NCBI GenBank assembly: GCA_965370365.1
Contig: CBDUSP010000012.1
Span: forward strand, 1 to 30,011
Length of the DNA: 30,011 nt
Source of the DNA: DAIDHZ01 sp965370365
GTDB lineage: Bacteria > Chlamydiota > Chlamydiia > Chlamydiales > SM23-39
Direction of reading: 5' to 3'
The position numbers and the translations under genes were made by a program. The notes beneath the pieces were generated by a model. It was not told the origin of the DNA. It was given only the letters and a program-made list of their open reading frames with translations, and did no database searches. Shown here in pieces: positions 22,433 to 29,967 of this stretch (its first letter is position 1; each line of letters begins with the position of its first letter).

Positions 22433-22990
22433 TGAACAGGATCGGGCTCAAAGGCAGGATCGAACTTGAACAGAAACAGACTTGGGAAGAAGAACTCCCG
22501 AAGAAAAAATGAACAGGATACGCTTCGCTTGCAGGATCACCGCTGACGCGGTGGCAGGATCGCAGCTAACGCTGCGGCAGGATAGATAAATTCACTTGAA
22601 AATCTACAGGTTTTTATGGATGGGGTTATGGAAAAGTGTGCATGTTTTTGATCAAAACATTTTATCCTGCCGGCAGAGCCGGTCCTGTTAATTTTTCCTC
22701 GGGAATTCTGCTTCCCAAGCCTGTTTCTGTTCAAGTTTGATCCTGCCGCAGCGTTCAGCTGCGATCCTGCAAGCGAAGCGTATCCTGTTAATTTTCAAAC
22801 CGAGACGTCCGCTCCTCAAGCCTGTTTCCGTTCGGGAACTATCCTGCCGCAGCGTCAGCTGCGATCCTGCCACCGCGTCAGCGGTGATCCTGCAGCGAAG
22901 CGTATCCTGTTAATTTTTAGCGGAAAGTTGTGATAAGATGCCCCTGTTCCTATCTTTCACAGCCTACTGCAGCGAAGCGTATCCTGTTAA
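22433..22990. repeat. Modular repeat cluster of GCAGGAT words and self-complementary 16-mers
   Basis: The forward half (22433-22585) reads AACAGGAT, a 50-base module (GAACTTGAACAGAAACAG ... CTCCCG), AAAAAATGAACAGGAT and ACGCTTCGCTT. It then alternates GCAGGAT with perfect hairpins CACCGCTGACGCGGTG and CGCAGCTAACGCTGCG (23-base period). The reverse half (22668-22990) carries the same modules inverted, in at least four partial units, including GGCAGAGCCGG-, CGCAGCGTTCAGCTGCG- and CACCGCGTCAGCGGTG-type stems. The unit starts with an A-run and T(T/G)AACAGGAT. Related pieces lie at 8808-8935 and 29968-30011. Confidence 0.85.
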
Positions 22991-22996
22991 TTTTTA

Positions 22997-23005
22997 GGGG
23001 GGGGG
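22997..23005 (+). repeat. Homopolymeric G9 tract upstream of the autotransporter promoter
   Basis: Nine consecutive G at 22997-23005, eight bases before the proposed -35 and 73 bases before the ATG. Such tracts are prone to slippage, and in other pathogens they switch surface proteins. Confidence 0.85.
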
Positions 23006-23013
23006 TCCTGCCT

Positions 23014-23041
23014 TTCACATAAGTCCAAACTCTGATATATA
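23014..23041 (+). promoter_or_regulatory. Promoter for the autotransporter gene
   Basis: TTCACA (23014-23019, 5 of 6 to consensus), 16-base spacer ending in TGA (extended -10), TATATA (23036-23041). RNA start would be near 23048, leaving a 31-base leader that carries AGGAG at 23068-23072. Confidence 0.6.
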
Positions 23042-23078
23042 GCGAACAAGGCCCTTCGATAATATATAGGAGACATTC

Positions 23079-26000
23079 ATGTCGTTTAAAATTAATAAGT
23101 TGTATCTAGCTTCAATGCTTTTTCTTTTTTCTAATGGATTTTCTGATGTAAAAACTTGGGATAGCGGAATCTCTGGAAGCTCTTGGAATTATGGCGATCA
23201 CTGGATGGACTCTGCCATTCCTGGGGCAAATGACATTGCGCGGTTTGAAACGATTTCAAAATTCCCGAAAAAGCAACTTATGGTCTCCATCATCGCTCCA
23301 TCTGCAATTGGGGGCTTAGAGTTTAACAACACAAATCCAGAGACTTCCTACTATCTTTTCGGGAAAGTTCCCCTAAAGCTGGAATCCCCAGCATCCATTG
23401 TTGTGAGCGAAACCAACCAAAATATCACGAAAATCGATGTCCCCCTTGTCCTCACAAAAGATCTCAATGTCTTCAATAGAGGCTCTCATCGCCTTTCTCT
23501 TGCTGGAAAAATTTCAGGGAAAGAGAAGAACATCAACGTTTATGGTCCGGGAGAAGTTGAACTCTCTGGAGAGGAAGACAACACGTTTTCAGGGACGCTA
23601 GAGATTCAAGGGGCAAAAGTTCTTCTAAATAAGAAAAAGGGGCTCACCGCTTTTTCTGGAAATGCAAATATTCACTCTGGAGAACTAGAGATTCTAGAGG
23701 ACACCCAACTCTCAAAAAACGCCTCGGTTTCTCTCATTGGATCCTCAGGACATGCTTCCTTAAATATCGGCTCTCATAAAGAGACTATGGAAAATCTTCA
23801 CCTCCATTACACCCCTTTTACAAATAAAGTCGTGATCGGAACAGATGGAGAAATTGCTGTTTTCGGGAATGTTTCTCATTCCGTTTTCTTATCCGATCAT
23901 ACAACAATCGAGGGAGATGGAAAACTCATCTTCGCAGGAGAAACAACCGGTCTTACATTCAAAGGAATTGGAGGAAAGGGGGAGATAAACACCCACGTTG
24001 ATCTTCAAGGAAAAAACCGAAGCTTCATGGTCGATTCTTCTTCTCTTATCGTTGGCGGCAAAATCACAAATGGTGGCTTAACAAAAGAAGGACTTGGAAC
24101 ACTCGTTTTAAAAGCAGAGAATACTTATGAGGGAGGAACTCTCATTAAAGAGGGCTCTTTAGAAGCAACAACAAAGACGCTTCCTGGAAATGTTGAAACA
24201 AGAGGCCTTTTACACCTAAACCAAAATTTTGATGGAACTCCTCAAGGGATCATTAGCGGTTCTGGATCCCTTTTAAAAACAGGAAGCGGCACACTCCATT
24301 TAAGCCAAGCATCTCCTTTTACAGGGAAAACAAACATTCAAGAAGGTTCCTTAAACACAACAACGAGGTCGCTATCTGGGGACATCCAAAATGATGGATT
24401 CCTCACTTTTAATCAGGACTTTGATGGTCTCTTCTCTAGCAAACTTGCAGGAAGTGGAACCATAACGAAGCTAGGGAGAGGAAATATCACCTTCTTGGCA
24501 GACAATCCTTTTAAAGGAACGATGTTTGTAACAGAAGGGAGCCTGCAAGGAACGACAAAGAGTTTGCAAGGACACATCGTCAATGCATCTTCGATTACAA
24601 TTGACCAGAACTTCGATGGAACCCATGCATCGACAATTGGTGGACAGGGAGTGTTCATTAAAAAGGGAACGGGTGCGGTTGCTTTAACGCAAAGAAATAC
24701 CCACAAAGGATCTTTTCTGCTCTCCTCTGGAAAACTCATTTTAGGACACAATGAGGCGCTCGGCTCCTCTTCTTTAAACATGTCTCATGAGACGATTTTA
24801 GCTCTTGCTCCCAATCTTTTTATTGCAAATTCCATCGATCTTGAAAAGGGAACGACGGCCTCTTTACATGTTCCTCTTGGATCCTCTTCCATTGCCGGGA
24901 ATGTAAGCGGAGGAACCTTTATAAAAACAGGAAGTGGGTCTCTTAGGCTATCCGGCATGGGCATTCTAGAAAGCCTTGTTCTTGCAAAAGGAGCCCTAGA
25001 AATTCATGGGAATGTGACAACAGCCAATCCACTTGAAGTTCAACCGACAGCTCTTCTTGTTGGAACAGGGAAAGTCCATGGGAATGTAGATATAAAGGGA
25101 ACTTTGTCTGGTGGAAAAATCGTCCCAGAAACGGTCCCGTTTGATAGAGAAAAGGCGCTTGAATATTTTTCCTTTGAGAAACCATTAGAAGAAGAAACTT
25201 CATCAGATGAGCTTTATCTCGTCGGAGATTTTTCTTCACGATCTGTTAGCGGAAAAGTAAATATCGAAGGAGATGTAAGTCTTTCAAATGAATCAACGCT
25301 TCTTGTTAACTTTAATCCAAACTCGTTTAGCCAGGTCCACGTAGATGGGACTCTCACTTTAGACTCCCCAACTTTGCAACTAGATCCTTATGCAGGAACG
25401 TACAAAGCAGGGCAAACATATAAAATCCTTGAGGCGGACAAAATCGAAGGAGAATTTGGGAATATTGTCACTCCATTTCCCATGCTAAAGCCTATCATCT
25501 CTTATAATGCTGATGCGGGAAATGTCTCTATTTTATTTCAACTTGCCACACACCATTTTTCAAACATTTTCAAGACAGGAAATCCAGGGCAAGTTGCCGG
25601 ATGTTTAGATTTTTTGGAAGAGCATCCTTGCGAGAACTCGAAGACAGTGATTGACGCTCTTATAAACACTCATCCGGAAGAACGTGTGCGAAAAGCTTTA
25701 GAGCAAATGCAACCCTCTCAGCTCACATCTTTATCCGTTGTGCAAGAAAATGATCTGTTCTACGTTCGCAATGCCATCTACCAAAGACTCAAAGGCACAC
25801 AAAAAGCTTGCAACGTGGGACCCGTTCCAGAGAAGCAGCCTGTTTCTTTCTGGGGATCTTTCTTTGGAGGTTACACAACCCAAGAAAACCAGGGAGGCGA
25901 TCCTGGATATTTAGCTAAATCTCCAGGAATCGTATTCGGAGTCGATGCTGAAGTGAGAGAAGGAACAACTGTCGGTGGAGGCGTTAGCTACGCTTACACC

Positions 26001-26669
26001 CGTCATGACTGGAACAAAAACCGAGGCGATGCAAATATTCACAATATCTACGCTTGCTCCTATGGACAGTATACAGGGGGCTTGGGATACGTGGAGGCCG
26101 CGCTTCTTGGAGGCTACAGTTTTTACGACGTTGAAAGAAAGATTACCTTTGGGCCTTTTGATGCAACTAAAGCAACTGCAAAAAGCGATTTCGGAGGTGC
26201 TGAAGGGTCTTTTGACTTAAAAACAGGACTTCGTTTCCCCTTTGACACGTTCTCGATCTCTCCATTTGTGGGCCTTGATTACATGCTTGTCCATTTAAAC
26301 TCATTTAAAGAACGTGGAGCTCGCAGTCTGAACCTCAAAGTAAAAAGTCACCTTGCAGATCTATTCACAAGTGAGGGAGGAATCGAGTTTGATTTTTGCC
26401 AGAGAAAGGAGACTACATTTTTAAAAGCATTTATCCGCTTGAGCGCAATTGTAGAGACTCGTTTTTTTGGCGATGATGCAAAATCTTCTTTTGTGTGTGG
26501 ATGCTCTATGAAAACCCACGGCTTTTACCCAACAAGGATACTTGCAGGGCTTGGTGCAGGAATAAGCGCCGCTTTTGGACGGAATGTTTTCTCAGCTGCT
26601 TATCAAGCAAAGAGCCAGTGGCAATTCACTGACCAGTCTATGTCGTTCCAATATCTTTGGAAGTTTTAG
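23079..26669 (+). CDS. Autotransporter with PATR-type passenger repeats
   Basis: A 1196-residue type V secretion protein. It has a signal peptide at residues 1-22 and a long beta-helix passenger rich in Gly, Ser and Thr. Three 64-residue passenger repeats lie at 340-531, each with a KxGxGxLxL start, an EGSL turn and an NQxFDG turn. A linker follows, and a C-terminal beta-barrel spans about 920-1196 (SFWGSFFGGYTT ... SMSFQYLWKF, ending in Phe as outer-membrane proteins do). The barrel exports the passenger to the cell surface, so adhesion or immune interaction is the likely role. It is not a classical chlamydial Pmp: no GGA(I/L/V) repeats are visible and FxxN motifs are few. Several Cys in linker and barrel (CLDFLEEHPC, VCGCSM) could form disulfides. 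Good ribosome binding site six bases before ATG; own promoter and terminator. Confidence 0.92.
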   Translation: MSFKINKLYLASMLFLFSNGFSDVKTWDSGISGSSWNYGDHWMDSAIPGANDIARFETISKFPKKQLMVSIIAPSAIGGLEFNNTNPETSYYLFGKVPLKLESPASIVVSETNQNITKIDVPLVLTKDLNVFNRGSHRLSLAGKISGKEKNINVYGPGEVELSGEEDNTFSGTLEIQGAKVLLNKKKGLTAFSGNANIHSGELEILEDTQLSKNASVSLIGSSGHASLNIGSHKETMENLHLHYTPFTNKVVIGTDGEIAVFGNVSHSVFLSDHTTIEGDGKLIFAGETTGLTFKGIGGKGEINTHVDLQGKNRSFMVDSSSLIVGGKITNGGLTKEGLGTLVLKAENTYEGGTLIKEGSLEATTKTLPGNVETRGLLHLNQNFDGTPQGIISGSGSLLKTGSGTLHLSQASPFTGKTNIQEGSLNTTTRSLSGDIQNDGFLTFNQDFDGLFSSKLAGSGTITKLGRGNITFLADNPFKGTMFVTEGSLQGTTKSLQGHIVNASSITIDQNFDGTHASTIGGQGVFIKKGTGAVALTQRNTHKGSFLLSSGKLILGHNEALGSSSLNMSHETILALAPNLFIANSIDLEKGTTASLHVPLGSSSIAGNVSGGTFIKTGSGSLRLSGMGILESLVLAKGALEIHGNVTTANPLEVQPTALLVGTGKVHGNVDIKGTLSGGKIVPETVPFDREKALEYFSFEKPLEEETSSDELYLVGDFSSRSVSGKVNIEGDVSLSNESTLLVNFNPNSFSQVHVDGTLTLDSPTLQLDPYAGTYKAGQTYKILEADKIEGEFGNIVTPFPMLKPIISYNADAGNVSILFQLATHHFSNIFKTGNPGQVAGCLDFLEEHPCENSKTVIDALINTHPEERVRKALEQMQPSQLTSLSVVQENDLFYVRNAIYQRLKGTQKACNVGPVPEKQPVSFWGSFFGGYTTQENQGGDPGYLAKSPGIVFGVDAEVREGTTVGGGVSYAYTRHDWNKNRGDANIHNIYACSYGQYTGGLGYVEAALLGGYSFYDVERKITFGPFDATKATAKSDFGGAEGSFDLKTGLRFPFDTFSISPFVGLDYMLVHLNSFKERGARSLNLKVKSHLADLFTSEGGIEFDFCQRKETTFLKAFIRLSAIVETRFFGDDAKSSFVCGCSMKTHGFYPTRILAGLGAGISAAFGRNVFSAAYQAKSQWQFTDQSMSFQYLWKF
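24096..24671 (+). repeat. Three 192-base (64-codon) repeats in the autotransporter passenger
   Basis: Units at 24096-24287, 24288-24479 and 24480-24671 encode equal-length blocks with conserved EGSL, TT(K/R)(T/S)L, NQ(N/D)FDG and GSG(S/T) positions. The protein pattern is clear while the DNA has diverged, so the duplication is not recent. Confidence 0.8.
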
Positions 26670-26674
26670 AATAA

Positions 26675-26703
26675 AGCCTCTCCAAAGAGAGGCTCTAGCT
26701 TTG
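26675..26703 (+). terminator. Stem-loop terminator after the autotransporter
   Basis: AGCCTCTC (26675-26682) and GAGAGGCT (26687-26694) form an 8-bp stem with a CAAA loop, five bases after the stop codon. It is followed by a weak T-rich stretch. Confidence 0.65.
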
Positions 26704-26730
26704 ATTTTCTAACACTTCAGGACTCTTAGC

Positions 26731-27276
26731 TTAAGAATCGCCTGTCGCGAGCTGCGCAAGGGAACTCGCGTTCCACAATACAAAAGATCCAACGAGAATT
26801 GGGCCAAGGCCTGTGATCGCAGGAAGAGCAATTCTTTGGGCTGCGGACTTGATTTTCGTAGCCCACCCAAGAGGACCTGATGGCTGTTCGTTGTCAACGC
26901 CTTCATCCTTTGGAATCAAAGAAATCGGCGTTTTTATCATGTTTCTAAAGCTGCAATTCTGAGAGAAGCCTCGATACATAAACGCAGACCCCGCTAGAAT
27001 GCATGTGCCTGCAATCGCACAGAAAAGGCCTTTAGCCACCGTTTCACCCTTGACGGCTGCCTTGAGCTGTTCTATCGACACAATATTCGAAAGAACTCCC
27101 ACAACAGCGGTAGTTGTATCTCTAGCTACGTTCGCAACAACTGCCGGTGTCGCTTTCACCACCTCTGTCAAATGTGTCACAGCTGACTTGCCACCATCTG
27201 CCGGGGCACTACTCAACATAGGAGTTTGCAACTCTTCCCATACGTTGCTTGCCCACTCACCTATTCCTTGTGTCAT
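26731..27276 (-). CDS. Two-helix membrane protein, unknown function
   Basis: 181 residues. A soluble, Ala/Thr/Val-rich N-terminal part (1-80, including VVKATPAVVANVARDTTTAV) may form an amphipathic helix. Two membrane segments follow at about 84-101 (LFCAIAGTCILAGSAFMY) and 149-168 (IALPAITGLGPILVGSFVLW), with a polar 45-residue loop between them. The open frame runs up to 27357, but ATG 27276 has AAGGAG six bases upstream and the proposed promoter lies just beyond. No family is recognised. Its arrangement recalls chlamydial inclusion-membrane proteins, which have paired hydrophobic segments, but the spacing here is longer and there is no proof of secretion. Divergent from the 70-residue membrane protein gene. 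Confidence 0.7.
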   Translation of the reverse strand: MTQGIGEWASNVWEELQTPMLSSAPADGGKSAVTHLTEVVKATPAVVANVARDTTTAVVGVLSNIVSIEQLKAAVKGETVAKGLFCAIAGTCILAGSAFMYRGFSQNCSFRNMIKTPISLIPKDEGVDNEQPSGPLGWATKIKSAAQRIALPAITGLGPILVGSFVLWNASSLAQLATGDS

Positions 27277-27308
27277 CTTCATCTCCTTGATTTCGAACAA
27301 AGCTACAT

Positions 27309-27336
27309 TGTGTAGGTTTTGTAAATTTTTTGTCAA
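27309..27336 (-). promoter_or_regulatory. Promoter for the 181-residue membrane protein gene
   Basis: Minus strand: consensus TTGACA (27336-27331), 16-base spacer, TACACA (27314-27309), about 33 bases before the ATG at 27276. Confidence 0.6.
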
Positions 27337-27442
27337 AAAATTATTTAGAACACTCAAGGATTTCTTGATTTTTCACAAGGACAGAACCAGCCATTAAGCC
27401 CCCGAAAAACCAACAGAATCTTTAAAAAGGTCTCATCTTTTT

Positions 27443-27472
27443 TTGACAAAAAAATCAAAAAATTTGTAGCAT
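27443..27472 (+). promoter_or_regulatory. Promoter for the 70-residue membrane protein gene
   Basis: Consensus TTGACA (27443-27448), 18-base A-rich spacer, TAGCAT (27467-27472), then 33 bases to the ATG at 27506. The TTTTTTGACAAAAAA context is shared with the divergent promoter at 27309-27336. Confidence 0.6.
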
Positions 27473-27505
27473 CATCCCATCTTTTTAAAAACAGGAGAGT
27501 AAGTT

Positions 27506-27718
27506 ATGAGTTTTCCAAACAGAAACACAATAGACAGAACCGGCGTGGGTACCGCGGGAGTACTCGCTGCGTTGGGAGCAGTCGACACAGTTCGTACAGC
27601 AAATTGGAGCAAAAAAACGCCAGTAGAGAAAGTCGCGTCAGCTACTTGGACAAGCCTTCAGGCTTTGGCTGCATATGCAGCTATTAGCACAGCTCTTTCA
27701 GGCCTCTCTAAAAAGTAG
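27506..27718 (+). CDS. Small hydrophobic protein, unknown function
   Basis: 70 residues: a polar N-terminal segment (MSFPNRNTIDRTG), a hydrophobic stretch at 13-27 (VGTAGVLAALGAVDT), a basic middle, and a second Ala-rich hydrophobic stretch at 50-66 (SLQALAAYAAISTALSG), ending in KK. It is probably membrane-associated. AGGAG seven bases before the ATG, a TTGACA promoter and a strong downstream terminator show an independent single-gene unit. It resembles the 66-residue protein at 10150-10350 in size and layout (two hydrophobic segments, basic tail), but not convincingly in sequence. No function can be assigned. Confidence 0.7.
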   Translation: MSFPNRNTIDRTGVGTAGVLAALGAVDTVRTANWSKKTPVEKVASATWTSLQALAAYAAISTALSGLSKK

Positions 27719-27768
27719 TCTAAGAGAGCTCTTCGTTCACTTTTGGAGATTCCAGAAGTTTCTTTTAG

Positions 27769-27797
27769 AAAGCCCCTCTTTTCGAGGGGCTTTTTTT
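27769..27797 (+). terminator. Rho-independent terminator after the 70-residue gene
   Basis: AAAGCCCCTC and GAGGGGCTTT form a 10-bp stem with a TTTTC loop (27769-27793), running into TTTTTTT. It ends 38 bases before the ABC-F start, separating the two genes. Confidence 0.9.
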
Positions 27798-27834
27798 GGA
27801 CAAATAAATCGTCTTAAAGTATACTTCCCCCTCT

Positions 27835-29415
27835 ATGATTACTCTAGAAGATATCTCAAAACGCATTGGCGGCCGTACCCTTTTCGAAAACGTAACCTTC
27901 ACATTCAATGAAGGCTCTCGCTATGGCCTAACAGGCCCCAACGGCTCTGGAAAATCGACCCTTTTAAAAATCATCATGGGGATGGAACCCCAGACAACAG
28001 GAACTGTGTCCCTTCCTAAAAAGGTAGGGTTTTTAAAACAGCGGATCGAAGACTTTAAAGACATGCTTGTCATCGACACCGTCGTCATGGGAAACGAGCG
28101 TCTTTCGGCTGCTTTTACCGAAAGAGATTGCCTCTACGAAGGAGAGATGACCGATGCTGTTGGCATTCGCCTTGGAGAAATCGAAGAAATCATCGCTGAA
28201 GAAAACGGCTATGCTGCAGAATCTGAGGCGGAAATTCTTTTAGCGGGAATGGGCATTCCAGAAGAGTTTCATACGAAAAAGATGCATGAGATCCCAACAG
28301 ACAGGCAGTTTCGCGCTCTTTTATGCCAGGCCTTGTTTGGAGATCCGGAAGCTTTACTCCTTGACGAGCCAACAAACCACCTCGATCTTGACTCCATCTC
28401 ATGGCTTGAAGGATTCCTTCACAATTACAAAGGAACGCTTGTTGTCGTCAGTCACGATCGGCATTTCCTCAACTCGATCTGCACAGACATCGCTGATGTC
28501 GACTATGAGACAATTATTACTTACCCTGGCAACTACGATGCGATGTTTGTCACAAAAACGTCTCTTCGCTCAAGTGCAGAAGACGAAAATAAGGCAAAAG
28601 AAAAAAAGGTCGCTCAACTTAAAACTTTTGTCGCAAAGTTTGGAGCTGGAACAAGAGCCAGCCAAGTTCAATCCCGTGTTCGCGAAATCAACCGTTTACA
28701 ACCAAACGAGCTCAAACAATCAAACATCCAAAGACCCTACATCCGCTTCGTGCCTGAAAAACAGTCAGGGCATGTCGTGTTTAAGCTCGAGCACCTTACA
28801 AAAGGCTATGATGATCTCCCTGTAATCTCTGACTTTAACACAGAGATTCACAAAGGAGATAAAATTGCGATCATCGGAAACAATGGAAAGGGAAAAACCA
28901 CCCTTCTCAAACTCTTGGCAGAGGCTCTTACTCCTGATTCTGGGAAAGTCACTCCTGGGCATGGTGTAAAACTTGGATATTTTCCACAAAATCATGGCGA
29001 AGTTCTTAACAAACACTCAGGGGGATCCGCTTTTGACTGGCTAAAGGACCAAAAACCTGGAACCCATGATCAAGATATTCGGGGAATATTAGGAAAAATG
29101 CTCTTTTCCGGAGACGACGCCTTTAAAGCCTTGAAAAATCTCTCTGGAGGAGAAGCGGCCCGCCTGATTGTTGGATCCCTTGTCCTCACAGCTCCAAACA
29201 CCCTCATCATGGACGAACCAAACAATCACCTCGATCTTGAAGCCGTCTCCGCTCTTGCCTGGGGCCTTGAAAACTTTACAGGAACAGCGATTGTCGCAAG
29301 TCACGACAGAGAATTAATCAACGGCTTTGCAAAGAAGATCATCGCCTTTGAAGAAAAGGGTATTCGTGTTTTTGACGGGACTCTTGAAGAATATCTTAAA
29401 ACTCGCTCCAAATGA
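27835..29415 (+). CDS. ybiT: ABC-F family ATPase, YbiT type
   Basis: 526 residues with two ABC ATPase domains in tandem and no membrane segments, which defines the ABC-F family of ribosome-associated translation factors. First domain: Walker A GPNGSGKST (34-42) and Walker B LLLDEPTNHLD. Linker: charged region with KAKEKKVAQLKTFVAKFG and a SRVREINR segment. Second domain: Walker A GNNGKGKTT (about 348-356), signature LSGGEAARL and Walker B IMDEPNNHLD. The first signature is degenerate (IPTDRQFRALL instead of LSGG), as known in E. coli YbiT, and the linker also resembles YbiT. Family members act at the ribosomal tRNA exit site; the exact role of YbiT is unsettled. The last four bases overlap the Nudix gene (ATGA). 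Confidence 0.9.
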   Translation: MITLEDISKRIGGRTLFENVTFTFNEGSRYGLTGPNGSGKSTLLKIIMGMEPQTTGTVSLPKKVGFLKQRIEDFKDMLVIDTVVMGNERLSAAFTERDCLYEGEMTDAVGIRLGEIEEIIAEENGYAAESEAEILLAGMGIPEEFHTKKMHEIPTDRQFRALLCQALFGDPEALLLDEPTNHLDLDSISWLEGFLHNYKGTLVVVSHDRHFLNSICTDIADVDYETIITYPGNYDAMFVTKTSLRSSAEDENKAKEKKVAQLKTFVAKFGAGTRASQVQSRVREINRLQPNELKQSNIQRPYIRFVPEKQSGHVVFKLEHLTKGYDDLPVISDFNTEIHKGDKIAIIGNNGKGKTTLLKLLAEALTPDSGKVTPGHGVKLGYFPQNHGEVLNKHSGGSAFDWLKDQKPGTHDQDIRGILGKMLFSGDDAFKALKNLSGGEAARLIVGSLVLTAPNTLIMDEPNNHLDLEAVSALAWGLENFTGTAIVASHDRELINGFAKKIIAFEEKGIRVFDGTLEEYLKTRSK

Positions 29416-29927
29416 GCCACAGAAGATCCGTCCTAGACCTTCTTAATGTTTATATCCCTACTTCCGAAGAAGTTCTCACAAAAAAACAGTTGATCGCATT
29501 TATCAAAAAGCATGAAAACTGCTTTGAACGATCTTTGGAAGAAGGACATATCACAGCATCCGCATGGCTCTTAAATCAAAATGGGGAAAAAGCACTTCTT
29601 ATGCACCACGCAAAGCTCGAGCGCTGGGTCCAACTTGGCGGTCATGCAGATGGCGACTCAGATGTTTTAGGTGTTGCAATCAAAGAAGCCCAAGAAGAAT
29701 CAGGGGTGATGGCAATTAAACCAGTTTCGCATGCCATTTTTGATATCGATATTCACAAAGTAAACGATCACCTTCACTATGACATTCGCTTTCTTTTACA
29801 AATGACAAGCGATGAGGCTCTTAAACAAAATCATGAGTCTAAAGAATTTCTTTGGGTTTCTAAAAAAGACACACTCCCAACAAAACAAAGGTCTGTTATT
29901 CGGATGTTCGAAAAATGGCATGTGTGA
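29412..29927 (+). CDS. Nudix-fold hydrolase with a variant Nudix box
   Basis: 171 residues. The Nudix box lies at 77-99 (GHADGDSDVLGVAI, then KEAQEESGV). Mapped to Gx5Ex7REUxEExGU, the first Glu is Ser83 and the Arg is Lys91, while the metal-binding REUxEE core keeps Glu92, Glu95 and Glu96. Upstream WVQLGGHADG and downstream HLHYDIRFLLQM are typical of a group of uncharacterised bacterial Nudix proteins. It probably hydrolyses a nucleoside diphosphate derivative; the substrate is unknown. It starts within the ABC-F stop codon (ATGA overlap of four bases), so the two are translationally coupled. Confidence 0.85.
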   Translation: MSHRRSVLDLLNVYIPTSEEVLTKKQLIAFIKKHENCFERSLEEGHITASAWLLNQNGEKALLMHHAKLERWVQLGGHADGDSDVLGVAIKEAQEESGVMAIKPVSHAIFDIDIHKVNDHLHYDIRFLLQMTSDEALKQNHESKEFLWVSKKDTLPTKQRSVIRMFEKWHV

Positions 29928-29967
29928 ATTTTGGTCGAAGAAGGGAGTGTTCCTAAAACTCTCCGCT

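Larger units (their letters stand above)
22421..23078. other. Gene-free stretch of modular repeats upstream of the autotransporter
   Basis: 658 bases with no supported gene. It contains the modular repeat cluster (22433-22990), a spacer at 22586-22667 without recognised structure, a G9 tract and the autotransporter promoter. Short frames on the minus strand (for example 22688-22873) are translations of the repeats. Confidence 0.75.

Noticed and set aside
22503..22590. CRISPR-like pattern of short repeats and spacers
   Set aside because: The repeat is only 7 bases, the spacers are self-complementary and recurring rather than unique, and no cas genes are present.
22537..22873. Minus-strand frames of 61-65 codons
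   Set aside because: They are translations of the modular repeats and share repeat-derived peptides rather than gene-like sequence.
27675..27911. 78-codon plus-strand frame
   Set aside because: It crosses a strong terminator and overlaps the small membrane protein gene and the ABC-F start in other frames.
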